NCBI GenBank assembly: GCA_030549775.1
Contig: CM060175.1
Span: forward strand, 45,764,415 to 45,828,414
Length of the DNA: 64,000 nucleotides
Direction of reading: 5' to 3'
Source: Tamarix chinensis
Taxonomy: Eukaryota > Streptophyta > Magnoliopsida > Caryophyllales > Tamaricaceae
Shown here: positions 11,606-22,450 of the stretch, in pieces
How positions within the stretch are numbered: the stretch's first letter is position 1
How the letters are laid out: each line of letters starts with the position of its first letter
Notes under the pieces: generated by a model
What the model was told of the DNA's origin: nothing
Database searches by the model: none
What the model saw: only the letters and a program-made list of their open reading frames with translations
Program-made: the position numbers and the translations under genes

Positions 11606-11642
11606 ATTAATACAAGCATGCATCGCATAGGTGAGAGCCTAG
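11606..11642 (+). other. Putative Helitron 3' terminus
   Basis: ATGC-ATC-GCAT is followed after about a dozen bases by the terminal CTAG (11639-11642) and a T. Plant Helitrons end in a short hairpin, roughly 10 bases, then CTRR, and insert between A and T. The outer base pairs of the hairpin have decayed. Its position, about 110 bases past the helicase end, supports the call. Confidence 0.65.
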
Positions 11643-11650
11643 TAACTATA

Positions 11651-12094
11651 ATGGCTAAGTTATTATCATTACTTAGTGATCACCACATTTTAGTATTAAT
11701 AACATTAAATACATTGGAATTGATAATGCTTTAAAGAACCTTCATAGGGCATCATGCACCTAGAGCATCATTATATCTTGTCGAGTAGATATGGGTATAA
11801 ATACACTATATCAGGAAAACAAACTGAGCAACTAACTAATATCAAATACTTCAATATATTGCCCCTAGAAGTTGGAAGAATGGAAAAGTATAGACTAGAC
11901 TAAGATCACCATAGCTCCATAGAACTAGGGTAGAAAAAATAACTAGTGTTATGCTCAATCATGGCTCATATGATTTTTCACTTTAAAAAAATATTTTTTT
12001 CTCAAGAATAAACATCACATAAAATTTTAGGACCCCCTTAGCCACTTGGTTGATTTCACTTTAATTTTTTTTATTATATATAGTATTAGAGCCA
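11651..12094 (+). mobile_element. Possible Copia-type LTR with primer-binding site
   Basis: TAGTATTAGAGCCA (12081-12094) matches 12 of 14 bases of the initiator-Met tRNA primer site TGGTATCAGAGCCA, and both differences are transitions. A TATAAATA box lies at 11796-11803, a normal distance before the end of a short LTR. No second LTR and no gag or pol were found nearby, so this rests on two short motifs. The start is a guess. Confidence 0.4.
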
Positions 12095-12905
12095 TTATAA
12101 GATCAAATAATAAAGGACATTATATAAGCAATAATAAAATAAGTACCTATTTAAGTTAGCACTTGCAATATTTGTTAAGGCCCTAAATAAGCCCTATCAA
12201 ATCATGAAATTTAACATATTAACCCACGGTTATACTTAGAGACAAATTAGGGAAAACACGAAGTCAAATAAGGGCTAAGGTACCCATAAGAAGATTTAAA
12301 AGACTAAAATGCCCTTATTTAATCTTAATATCTTTTCTAATGACTTACCTTACTAATTCATCTTATCATTAACCTAAACATAAATCCACACTCCATGATC
12401 CTCATAAGGTTACTTAAATTGAGACCTTTTAATTTAATTAATTATTTTTTGTTTAACCATCTCTAAAAAAGGTTAACCACACAACGTTTTCATATCATAG
12501 CTTCACTAGAATAGTTTTGAACACCCCCAGGGGATGGAAATATGTGAAATATGAAAATACCTTCTAATTTACTTAATTCACCACACAAAGTTTCTTTAAT
12601 CAAAAGTTAAAATATATAACTCTAAATTAAGACTAATATTACATTAAATTGCGTGTAAAAGATCTAATGAATATCAATGGTAAGTGTTTTTTTGCTAAAT
12701 GTTTTTCCATAATGATGAAAAAGCTCATAGATGTAGCTAAATTCTAAATCTAAAATAATGGCGCTATAAAAATTTAACCCAAACTTACATCATTTCATAA
12801 AAAAACATAAATATGAAAAATAAAAAAATTATTCATCATGATATATAAAAATTATAACCAAATAATACCAAGAATGTATATACGCATAATTTATAACATG
12901 CCTTC
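12095..12905. other. Unassigned A+T-rich stretch
   Basis: I see no gene, repeat array or element motif. It separates the possible Copia-type remnant from the A2 element. Short oligo-A and oligo-T runs are frequent. Confidence 0.4.
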
Positions 12906-14069
12906 TGTAACACCCCAAAATTTATAATTTTTTTAAAAAATAAGTCCTTTAAATTTAAAACTCCTAAATTTTGGGGGTGCTGCTACCACGCTTAGTACCA
13001 GACTGGTTCACTCCTACCTTTCAAGTACTAAGTGCTAAAGCTAAGAAAACTATTCACATCATTATATAATCCAAAGTTCATAAATACAAAAATCAGATTA
13101 TGCATAAGTTTTACATAATCAGATATACGAGAGATAGTTCTTTAGAGAAGAATGATAGATACAATATTAAAATTGTTTCTAGAGTTTCAAACATAGTTAA
13201 AAGAGAAAAATAATAATAGTCTCATAATGGAAAAACCGGCCATACCACACCAAGGACTTGATCGATATTAATTATTTAATTAATCTCTTATCAAAAATAT
13301 ATTTGCACCATACATTTTTATTATATCCATGCAAGTACGGAAATCTTCTATTATTATAACTGGTGGCCGGTCACACATAGAGCATCCAGCCCTAACAACT
13401 ATTATAATCGGTGGATCGGTCACATATAAGGTAAAAAACCTTAATCACTATTCCTAACTGGTGGATCGGTTAGGCTTCTGCTCATATAGTGTTCCACTAG
13501 ACGTAATTAGTACCATTTATGTGCCTTAGGAAAAACTCTAGTTTATTTTTACTGAGCTCGGAATCCTCCACTATTATAACAGGTGGGCTGGTCACATATA
13601 GGGTAAAAACCATAACCACTATTCCTAACTAGTTGATCGGTTGGACCCGTCTCAATATATTCCACTTTAAGTGCTTACTATCTTAAGTATCTTATTCACA
13701 AGCTTTCACCCAAACATGCATGACTGACTTCTACTAATCTTATCCTCCAACTCTAGTTAACCACACTAACCCTAGTTAACCCCTACAACCATGGTAACCA
13801 TAACAAACCCTAACTCCCAATCTCCTTTTATATCTTTACAATATCCAACGTAATATTTTCCACCCGATGTTTTCAAAACCCCATACCACACTTCTAATAC
13901 CTTCCTTACAACCCATATCAATTTTCCACACGTAAATCTTTCTCTCATGCACCCTTTTTGTCCCCCATGCAAACATGTGAAATTTTTCATGCAAAATATT
14001 ACACTCACATGTGAAACCTTAACTCCCATGCAAGCCCTATACTCCCATGCAAACCTTATACATCCATGC

Positions 14070-14171
14070 AAACCCTAAACTTCCATAAAAACCCTAACTT
14101 CCATGCAAACCCTAAACTTCCATGAAAACCCTAACTTCCATGCAAACCCGAAACGTGTGTGAAAACCCTAA
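14070..14171 (+). repeat. Telobox array in the A2 left LTR
   Basis: AAACCCTAA occurs at 14070, 14089, 14107, 14126 and 14163 within a repeated unit of 18-19 bases that also contains CTTCCATG(C/A)AA. One position near 14145 is mutated (CCCGAA). AAACCCTAA is the plant telobox, a known binding motif of telomere-repeat-binding-type factors in promoters. Binding here is inference. Confidence 0.75.
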
Positions 14172-14728
14172 CTTCCATGCATGGTCATAAAACACACAAA
14201 CCGTCCCTACATTATTACACTCTTTATCATCATATTACAACACCTATCATGCATGTCTTATGGCCCACACCATACCACAATAACAACACACCCATACACA
14301 TAATACACATGCCACAATTTTTTTCATGAACTTACCTTATCTCCATATCATGCTGCATAAAAGACAGTTATACAAATACACATAGAATACATTAGATTTC
14401 ACATCACGTGGCAAGCATAGCATATAAAACACATAATACACAAATAGCCTTAGTACTCCCTTACCTAAAACGTCGGCGGTCTTAGAGTATGCTCCTACGC
14501 CTCTTGAGGGATTTGACTGGTCTCACCTTTAGGAGGGAAAAACTATAATTAGGTTCCCTCCTAAAAATACTATTAAATACTAATTTATTCGAAGACTTGG
14601 CTTTTGATAAAATAATAAAATATTATTAATAAAATGTTATTAATTAAATACTATCTTGCTAAAGATATAAGAAATAATAGTAATATTATAAAAGTTGATA
14701 ATATAGGGTTGAAGACTTTACACTAATA

Positions 14729-14821
14729 ATAATAATAATAGTTATACTAATAAAATAATAATGATAATAATAAAAATTGTAAAAATAATAATAATAACGA
14801 TGAAAATAATGCTAAAAATAC

Positions 14822-14852
<31 letters not shown>

Positions 14853-15008
14853 AATAAGAATAATGAATGTTAATGATAAAATTATTAATAATATTAATAA
14901 TAACAATACTTGATATCTATAATACTACTATGACAATTTAAAAATAGGCACAATAGGGTTTCAACCCTATATGGAATAATAATACTATCAATGAAAATAA
15001 TAATAATA

Positions 15009-15070
<62 letters not shown>

Positions 15071-15345
15071 CATAATAAGAATAATAATAATAAAAATAAT
15101 AATAATCGCATAATAATAATAGTAATAATAGCAACACTAATAGTAAAATAGTTGTAATAATGATAATGAAATAATAATAATAATTTTGAAATAGTAATAA
15201 TAATAATAATAACAATAATAATAATAAAAACTCATATAATAGTAATAATATTAATAATACTAATACTAATAATCTACTAAGCCAAATAGGGTCAACCCTA
15301 ATAAGAAATAATAATAAAATCATTAATAATAATAATAGTAATATA
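14729..15345. repeat. (TAA)n-rich low-complexity block, A2 left LTR
   Basis: There are long runs of TAA/AAT triplets with interruptions, including a nearly pure run around 15000-15060. The 111-codon minus-strand reading frame across it (Leu/Tyr/Ile only) is compositional. The right LTR has the same block at about 20170-20960, so it is part of the LTR and not a later insertion. Confidence 0.9.
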
Positions 15346-15770
15346 TTTTGAATAAATGAAATAAAATAGATTAAGGCTTGTATAAATAGTGAAAAAGGGT
15401 TGATGAGGTTTAGGGTTCAACCTTAGGCTGGTGGTGATAGGTGGCACCGGTAGTGGTGCACGGCGGCGACGTTGGTGGCCGGAAAAAGAGAAGACAAGGG
15501 GAAAAGTTAAATGCTGGGAAAAGGAGAGGCAAAATGGAGGTGTGAGTTGGGTGTTTAAGGTTGCTTAGGTGGAGAAGAGCAAAATGGAGGCGGCGGTGCA
15601 GCTAAAGGTGGTGGCGCACGGCGAGGGTGGTGCAAGGATGAGTTGGGTGGGCAGAGAGGGCGGCTTAGTTGGCCAGAGGCAGCCGAAATAGTGTATGAAG
15701 TGGCAATGGTGGCCAGGTCGGGGAATTCTAGGTAAGAATCAAAAGCTCGATGTAGGGCTCATCATGGGGG

Positions 15771-15778
15771 TATTTATA
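15771..15778 (-). promoter_or_regulatory. Candidate TATA box, A2 left LTR
   Basis: TATAAATA on the minus strand sits in the context GGGGGTATTTATAGACTTT (plus strand) and is kept identically in the right LTR (21599-21606) and as GGGGTATTTATA in D1 (42132-42139). Conservation across copies inside otherwise diverged purine-rich sequence supports it as the element promoter. Transcription would begin about 30 bases to the left. Confidence 0.65.
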
Positions 15779-16767
15779 GACTTTAGAAGAGAGGGTAGGG
15801 TTCTATGGGTTGGTGAGAGAGTAATACGGGTAGGGTTAAGGTCACCGGTAGCAACAAGAGCCGGCAAAATTTAAATCGGGCATTGGGGTGGTTGCATAGA
15901 AAAAGAAGGTCGTCCACGAAAAGGAAGGGAGATGGGTTGGGTCAGCATGACAGGTGAATCAAGGGGAAGAGGGACGAAGGAAAACGACTAGTTAAAATGG
16001 GCGAGATCGGCGACGTTAATCTCGGAGGTGGGCGGTGGAGTTACAATCGACAACATTAGGGAAAGAGGAAGGAAGAAGAAGAAAGGCAGGACCAGCGGTC
16101 TAGGGAAGAAAAGAAAGAAAAGAAAAAGAGGGGAGCCGGTCGGTCGGGCAGGAAGGAAGATTAAGTAAAACGCAGTGCTTAGGGGAACGAAGGGATAAAA
16201 CACAGCACCAAAATGTCGAAGGAAGAAGAAAAGAAACAAATGGGGGAATGGGCCGCGGATAGGCCCAATCTGAAAGGAGAAGGAAAAAGAAAAGAAGAAG
16301 AAAGAAAAAGAAAGAAAAAGGAAAGAAAAGGAAAAAGGAGAAAAGAGAAAAATAAAATATGAGGGTTGGGTTAATTAAATTAATTAGGATGTTTGGGATA
16401 TTTAAAAATAATAATATTTATATCTCTTTTTAGGCTAATTTATGATTTTGAAAAGGTTTTTCATAAATTCCATTTTAATTAGCAAAACACCCAAATTTTC
16501 TTCAATTAAATTATTTATAAAATTCCTATTAATTTGGAATTATTTTCTCCTCCTTAATTTAAATAAAATAATTTATTATTTAATTTCCAAATAAAATGCT
16601 TAATTAGCAAAAATACCAAAACTTTTCTAATAAAAATATTTATTATTTTATTCTTGAATAAACCTAATTAATTATCTTTTATTTTAATTAAAATAATTGA
16701 TTTAATTAATGTTTAAATAAATCCTTAATTAGCTATAATTCTTAAAATTAGGTTTTCGGGTATTTCA

Positions 16768-16784
16768 TTACTACCCCCTTAAAA
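16768..16784 (-). other. A2 polypurine tract
   Basis: The minus strand reads TTTTAAGGGGGTAGTAA immediately before the TGAAATACCCG start of the 3' LTR. This is the expected plus-strand primer. Confidence 0.85.
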
Positions 16785-16979
16785 ATTGACTTCATCCCCG
16801 AAGTCTCTTGTAGCTACTAGGGTTAGGGATAGAATGCCCTAAGTGGCTAGGAGAAACCATACTAACACCTATACCTAAATAAACTACCCCCTTAACAATA
16901 AACTTACTAAATGATGATCAAAACAAAGGAAATAGGTATCCGAAGAAAAGATATGATGGACGTAACCGAAAAGACATTT

Positions 16980-18084
16980 AGGTGGCTATCATCTTCCTCC
17001 TAGCCGATCACATTCAAGCGCCCACTTGAATGGCCTCCTTTCTGAGGGAGAGCTCTAGATCTCTGAGGTCCTTCCCCAACATCTTGGTCTATAACCTTGG
17101 TTGGAATAAGCGTTTGTTGTTGGAACCATGGGAATGAAGTATGGTCATGCTAATAGTACTCCTAATGCTGAGACATCAAGGCTCCTCTCTGGTGAGATCG
17201 TGGTGGCCTCTAGCACTCTGCTGCTCTATGGCCTAATCTACCACAGTCAAGGCAAGTTATCAACCTGCCTCCATAGCTCCTGCTTGGGTGGTTCCAACCA
17301 CACCGTCTACAAGCGGGTCCCCTCGGGGGTCCTTGGCCTCTACTATGAGCTCTTAGTAGGTGTCTAATATAATCTTCCATTCATAGCTAGGTCATGCTTC
17401 CGGAACTCTAGTCCTTAGGTCTCCTCTTCCTGAGGATGGTGGTCTACTCCTAGATTAAAGTACTGGCAATGTAAGCGTGATTGTACAAGGTCGCGAAATT
17501 AGTGAAGGGCATGGCACTCAACAATCGGCAAATACTGTAGTTCTTCCCTTGCTTGAAGAACTTTGCCCTTGCTCTAACTGAAACACAACCGTAGGCTCGT
17601 TAGCGGCAATACCTGGGGAAAATCTAAGCAACTTCATGAAACAAGGGTGATAGTGTTGAACCCTCATCGATCCCTACATAAGATGCATGAACTCCCGAAG
17701 CTTGTCCCTCCTCAGACTCTTAGGATAAAACCTGGTGCGAAAAATAGTTTTAAATGTATCCCATGTAGCCGAAGGTCAATCTTGGGCTTGATACTCCACC
17801 TACTAGGCGTCTGCTATCCAGTTGAGGAAAAATGCTGCAATGTTGGGCCGACGAGCTGGCGGATAATTTACTGCTTCAAAGGTGTGATCTATGTCTTGGA
17901 CCCACCCTTCAAGGACTACTGGGTCCTCCTCGCCGGAGTAGGTAGGGGAGTGATGTCCAATGACCCTCTGAAGTGAATCTTCACCAGCGCCCTCAGCAGA
18001 ACGAGGGGGCGGGTAGTGCTAGGTAAACTCTAGGAAGACTATGATGGCCGCCTCCAAATGTATAAGATGTTCGTTAGTCGTCAT
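16980..18084 (-). pseudogene. gag: A2 gag, best-preserved coding region of the window
   Basis: The start ATG is the complement of 18082-18084, about 320 bases from the primer site. The protein begins MTTNEHLIHLEAAI and soon meets one stop. A long open run then contains SAEGAGEDSLQRVIGHH, YSGEEDPVVLEGWVQDIDH and ARRPNIAAFFLNWIA. The gag-domain core reads FKTIFRTRFYPKSLRRDKLR and EFMHL, with YHPCFMKLLRF after it. Near 17195-17300 there are two knuckle-like motifs: ACRRCG...H with its last Cys gone, and CLDCGRLGHRAAEC, a perfect C-x2-C-x4-H-x4-C. The frame then reaches the gag-protease linker (about 16985-17040) and stops at the deletion of pol. Base composition is much less A+T-rich than the surroundings, so it is younger or was under longer selection than gag of A1 or A3. 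Confidence 0.85.
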
Positions 18085-18400
18085 TGAAAGTTGTAACAGA
18101 AAAATGAGATTAGAAACGAACCTACTTTTTTCCTTTTTCAGAAACCCTAATCTACCCATGCATTCCTCATTGTGGTCGGGCTTCTAAATTTTAACAATAG
18201 AAGGGTTTCACTAAAGTGAAAAACACTTTGAAATCTAATAAAACTTAAATATGAAATTCATTTGAGAATGATACCGACGTGTGGTGTTAGCTTAGAAAGT
18301 TTTAAAGAGAATAATGGTCGAAACACACTTCAAAATCCAATAAAAATTTTGTAAGACAAATTTATTTTAAAAAACGAGCGTGGTAAAAAAGGACCAGCAA

Positions 18401-18411
18401 CTCTGATACCA
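18401..18411 (-). other. A2 primer-binding site (tRNA-iMet)
   Basis: The minus strand reads TGGTATCAGAG three bases after the 5' LTR end. This is an exact match to the usual initiator-Met tRNA primer site. It fixes the element's orientation and the LTR boundary. Confidence 0.92.
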
Positions 18412-19497
18412 ACTTATAACACCCCAAAATTTACATATTTTTTTTTGAAAACAAGTCCTTTAAATTGAAAACCCGTAAATTTTGGAGATGCTACCACCAC
18501 AATTAGTATCAAACTGGTTTACTCCTACCTTTCCAGTACCAAGTGCTAAGGCTAATAAAACTATTCACATCATTATATAATCCAAAGTTCATAAATACAA
18601 AAATCAGAGTACGCATAAGTTTTACATAATCTAAAATATGAGAGATAGTTCTACAGAGAACAAAGATAACTACAATATTAAAATTGTTTCTGGAGTTTCA
18701 AACTTAGTTAAAAGAGAAAAAGAATAATAGTCTCGTAATGGAAAAGCCAGCCACGCCAGTCCAAGGACTTGATCCAGATTAATTTTTTAATTAATCTCTT
18801 ATAAAAAATTGATTCGCACCATACATTTTAATCATATCTATGCGAGTACAAAAACCTCCCACTATTATAACCGGTGGGCCAGTTACACATAGAGCATCCT
18901 GCCCTAACCATTATTATAGCTAGGTGATCAGTCACACATAGGGTAAAAATGGTTTGTTTTTATTGAGCTCGGGATCCCTCACTATTATAACCGGTGGGCC
19001 AATCACACATAGGGTAAAACCCCTAACCACTATTCCTATCTGGTGGATCGGCAAGAACCGACTCAATATCTTCCACTTTAAGTGATTATTTTCTTAAAGA
19101 TCTTATTCATAAGCTTTCACCCAGACATACATGACTGACTTCTACTATTCTTATCATCCAACTCTAGTTAACCACACCAACGCTAGTTAACCCCCATAAC
19201 CATGGTAACCATAACAAACCCTAACTCCTAGTCACCTCTATACCGTTATAATATCACATGTACTATTTTCCACCCCATGATTTCAAAACCCATACGACAC
19301 TTCTAATACCATCCTTACACCCCATATTGACTTTCCACATGTGAATCTTTCTCTTATGCACCGTTTATGTCCCCCCATGCAAACTTGCAAACTTTTTCTT
19401 GCAAAATCTTACACTCACACGTGAAACCATAACTCCCATGCAAACCCTATACTCCCATGCAAACCTTATACTTCCATGCAAACCTTAACTTTCATAA

Positions 19498-19579
19498 AAA
19501 CCCTAACTTCCATGCAAACCCTAAAATTCTATGAAAACCTTAACTTATATTCAAACCCTAATATATATGCAAACCCTAA
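19498..19579 (+). repeat. Telobox array in the A2 right LTR
   Basis: AAACCCTAA occurs at 19498, 19516, 19553 and 19571, with the same CTTCCATGCA spacer words as in the left LTR. Copy number and spacing differ slightly, as expected for a tandem array that has drifted since insertion. Confidence 0.7.
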
Positions 19580-20169
19580 CTTCCCCTAACTTCCATGCAT
19601 ACCCTAAACTTCCATGAAAGCTCTAACTTCCATGCATGGTCATATAACACACAAACCGTCCCCACATTATTACACTCTTTATCATCATAATATAACACCT
19701 ATCATGCATGTCTTATGGGCCACAAGATACCACAATAACAACACACTCATACACATAATACACATGCCACAATTTATTTCATGAACTGACCTCAACTTCA
19801 TATCATGCTGCATATATGACAGTTATACTAATACACATAAAATACATTATAGTTCACTTCATATGGAAAGCATGGCATATAAAACACATAATACATAAAC
19901 AACCTTATTACTGCCTTACCTAAAACATTACCGGTCATGGAGCACACTCTTATTCCTTATGAGGGCTTTGTTTGGTCTCACCTTTATGAGGGAAAATTTA
20001 TAATTAGGTTCCCTCCTAAAAATGCTATTAAATGCTAAGTTATTCTACGACTATGCTTTTGATAAAATAATAAAATATTAATAATAAAAATGGCATTAAC
20101 TAAATACTATCTTACTAAAGATATAAGAAATAATAGTAATATTATAGAATTTATAATATAAGGTTGAAG

Positions 20170-20960
20170 ACATTACCCTAATAATAATAATTGTGATACT
20201 AAAATAATAATATTGATAATAATTATAATAGTAAAAATAATAATAATAGCAATAACAATAATACTAAAAATACTAATAATAATAATTATTATTATAAGAC
20301 TAATAAGAATAATAACAGTTAATGATAAAATTAGTAATAATATTAATAATAACAAGACTTGATATTTAAAATACTACTACTACAATTCAAAAATAGGCAC
20401 AATAGGGTTTCATCCCTATATAGAATAATAATACTACCAATGAAAATAATAATAATAATAATAACAATAATAATAATAATAAGGATAATAAGGATAATAA
20501 TACTAATAATAATCATATAACATTAATCGTAATAATAGCAAAACTAATAGTAAAATATTTGTAATAATGATAATGAAATAATAATAATAATTTCAAAATA
20601 ATAATAATAATAATAATAACATTATTAAATAAAATAAAAATCATAATAATACTAATAATATTAATAATACTAATATTAATAATCTACTAAGCCAAATAGG
20701 GTCAGCCTTAATAAGAAATAATAATACTAAGAATATTGATCCTACTATTAATAATAATAATACATAATAATTTTAATGATAATAATTTATTAATATTAAT
20801 TAATAAATATAATAGCAATAATAAGAATAATAAAAATAATAAAACTGAAATAAAAATATAATAGGGTTTCAGCCCTCAATAGAAATAATAATAATAATAA
20901 TTGAAATAGTAATAATAATAGTAATAGATTTTGAATAAATGAAATAAAATAAATTAAGGA
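20170..20960. repeat. (TAA)n-rich block, A2 right LTR
   Basis: This is the counterpart of 14729-15345, longer by about 170 bases. TAA/ATT triplet runs dominate, and reading frames across it are spurious. Confidence 0.88.
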
Positions 20961-21598
20961 TTATATAAATAGTGAAAAATGGTTGAGGAGGTTAGGATTC
21001 TACCTTAGGCTGGTGGGGACAGGCTACAACTATAGTGATGCACAATGGTGGCGTTGGTGGCCGGAAAAAGAGAAGAAAAGGGGAAAAGTTAAACGTTGGA
21101 AAAAGGAGAAATAGAATGGAGGTGGGAGTTGGGTTTTTAGGGTTGCTTAGGTGGAGAGGAACAAAATGAGGTGGCAGCGCACAACGCCGATGGTGGTGAC
21201 CGAATGGGGAAGAAGAAGAGAAAGAGAGGAGGAGAGGGAGGAAGAGGAAAAGAAAGGTAGGGGAACATAGAGGAGGGTTTGCAGAATAGTTTGGGAGGTG
21301 AAAGGAGTGGTGACAGCGACGGAAGTGGTGGCTAAGGATGGTATGAAGGGTGGCAGAGGTATAAGAATGGTTTGATTGAGAAGCAGACTTTACACAATCA
21401 GGGTGGCTTGTGCGGTGAAAATTGAGCGATATAGGTGGTTCAATTAGTTAGAGGGTGGTGTAAGGATGAGTTTGGTGGGTAGAGAGGGCGGCGAAGTAGG
21501 CCAGAGGTGTTGGAAACGGTGTCTGATGTGGCACCTATGGCAAGGTTAGGAAATTTTGGGTAAGAATCAAAAGTTTGATGCAAGTCTCATTATGGGGG

Positions 21599-21606
21599 TA
21601 TTTATA
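21599..21606 (-). promoter_or_regulatory. Candidate TATA box, A2 right LTR
   Basis: TATAAATA on the minus strand is preceded on the plus strand by GGGGG, exactly as at 15771. This right LTR is the 5' LTR of A2, so this would be the working promoter copy. Confidence 0.65.
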
Positions 21607-22450
21607 GACTTTTGAAGAGAAGGTAGGGCTCTATGGGTTGGTGAGAGAGTAATGCATGTAGGGTTAGGGTCACCGGTGGCAACATGAGCTAGAAAAATTA
21701 AAATCGGGTAATGGGGTAGTTGCACAGAAAAAGAAGGTCGTATGCGAAAAGGAAGGGAGATGGGTTGGGTCAGCATGGCCAACGAGTCATGGCGAAGAGA
21801 GAGGAAGTAAAATGGCCGGTCAAAAAAGACGAGATTGGCAGCGTTAATCTTAGAGGAGGGTGGTGGAATTATAGTCGACGGCGTTGGGGAATGAGGAAGG
21901 AAGAAGAAGAAAGGCTAGACCAACGGTCTAGGAAAGAAAAGAAAGAAAAGAAAAAGAGGGAAGCTGGCCGATCTGACGGGAAGGAAGATTGAGAGCAAAA
22001 TGCAGGCCCAATCGCCGAAGAAGAAAAAGGAAGAAGGAAAGAAGGATTGGGCCGTGGACAGGGCCAATCGGGAAGGAGAAGGCAAAAGAAAAGAAGAAGG
22101 AAGAAAAAAAAAAGATAAGGAAAGAAAAGGAAAAAAGGGATAAATAAAATATGAGGGTTGGGTTAATTAAATTAATTAAGATATTTGGGATATTTAAAAA
22201 TAATAATATTTATGTCCCTTTTTAGGCTAATATAGGATTTTTAAAATTTTTTCATAAATTCTATATTAATTAGTAAAACACCCTAATTTTATTCAATTAA
22301 ATTATTTATTAAATTCCTATTAATTTGGAACTATTTTCTCCTTCTTATTTGAAATAAAATAATTTATTTAATAAACTTCCAAAATAAAATGCTTAATTAG
22401 GTAAAAAACCAAAAATTTTCTAATAAAATATTTATTATTTTCTTCTTGAA

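Larger units (their letters stand above)
9890..11642 (+). mobile_element. Helitron remnant (3' part)
   Basis: The block comprises the C-terminal helicase half of a plant Helitron Rep/Hel protein followed by a plausible Helitron 3' terminus ending in CTAG. The N-terminal Rep (HUH nuclease) domain and the 5' terminus were not found. The helicase is interrupted by a short retroposon at 9983-10196 and carries stops and frameshifts, so the copy is dead. Confidence 0.82.
12906..16767 (-). repeat. A2 3' LTR (left copy), 3.86 kb
   Basis: It starts TGTAACACCCC and ends GGGTATTTCA, with intact TG...CA ends followed by a polypurine-tract complement. In plus-strand order it contains an opening block of about 400 bp; five CACTATTAT...GGTGGATCGG modules (13349-13640) closed by the near-palindrome CACTTTAAGTG (13663-13673); a telobox array (14070-14171); a (TAA)n-rich block (14729-15345); a purine-rich block with a TATAAATA box on the minus strand; and an A+T-rich end. 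If the TATA box is real, everything to its left in plus coordinates would be transcribed leader (R/U5). Confidence 0.9.
12906..22450 (-). mobile_element. A2: pol-less Ty3/gypsy element with very long LTRs
   Basis: Left LTR 12906-16767 and right LTR 18415-22450 flank an internal region of only about 1.65 kb. On the minus strand the internal region has, in order, primer site, gag with a start codon and zinc knuckles, a few codons of the gag-protease junction, then the polypurine tract. Protease, RT, RNase H and integrase are absent. The two LTRs look roughly nine-tenths identical where I compared them. The right LTR lacks its last 110 or so bases, where a family-B LTR takes over. The copy could only have moved with enzymes supplied in trans, or it lost pol after insertion. 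Confidence 0.85.
18415..22450 (-). repeat. A2 5' LTR (right copy), about 4.04 kb
   Basis: It is homologous throughout to 12906-16660. It starts TATAACACCCC (G of TG mutated). It holds the modules near 18860, 18905, 18978 and 19027, CACTTTAAGTG at 19074-19084, the telobox array, the (TAA)n block, and the purine-rich block, which carries an extra segment of about 190 bp near 21180-21370 relative to the left copy. The last 110 bases of the LTR are missing: at 22450 the sequence changes to a family-B LTR of opposite orientation. Confidence 0.88.

Noticed and set aside
14060..14175. Interstitial telomere repeat
   Set aside because: The CCCTAAA-like words are spaced by CTTCCATGCAA and never directly repeated, so this is a telobox-containing minisatellite.
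14988..15323. 111-codon frame of Leu, Tyr and Ile
   Set aside because: It is a translation of a (TAA)n microsatellite.
17128..17976. Two plus-strand reading frames of 79 and 109 codons
   Set aside because: They are antisense to the A2 gag domain, which has clear gag motifs on the minus strand.
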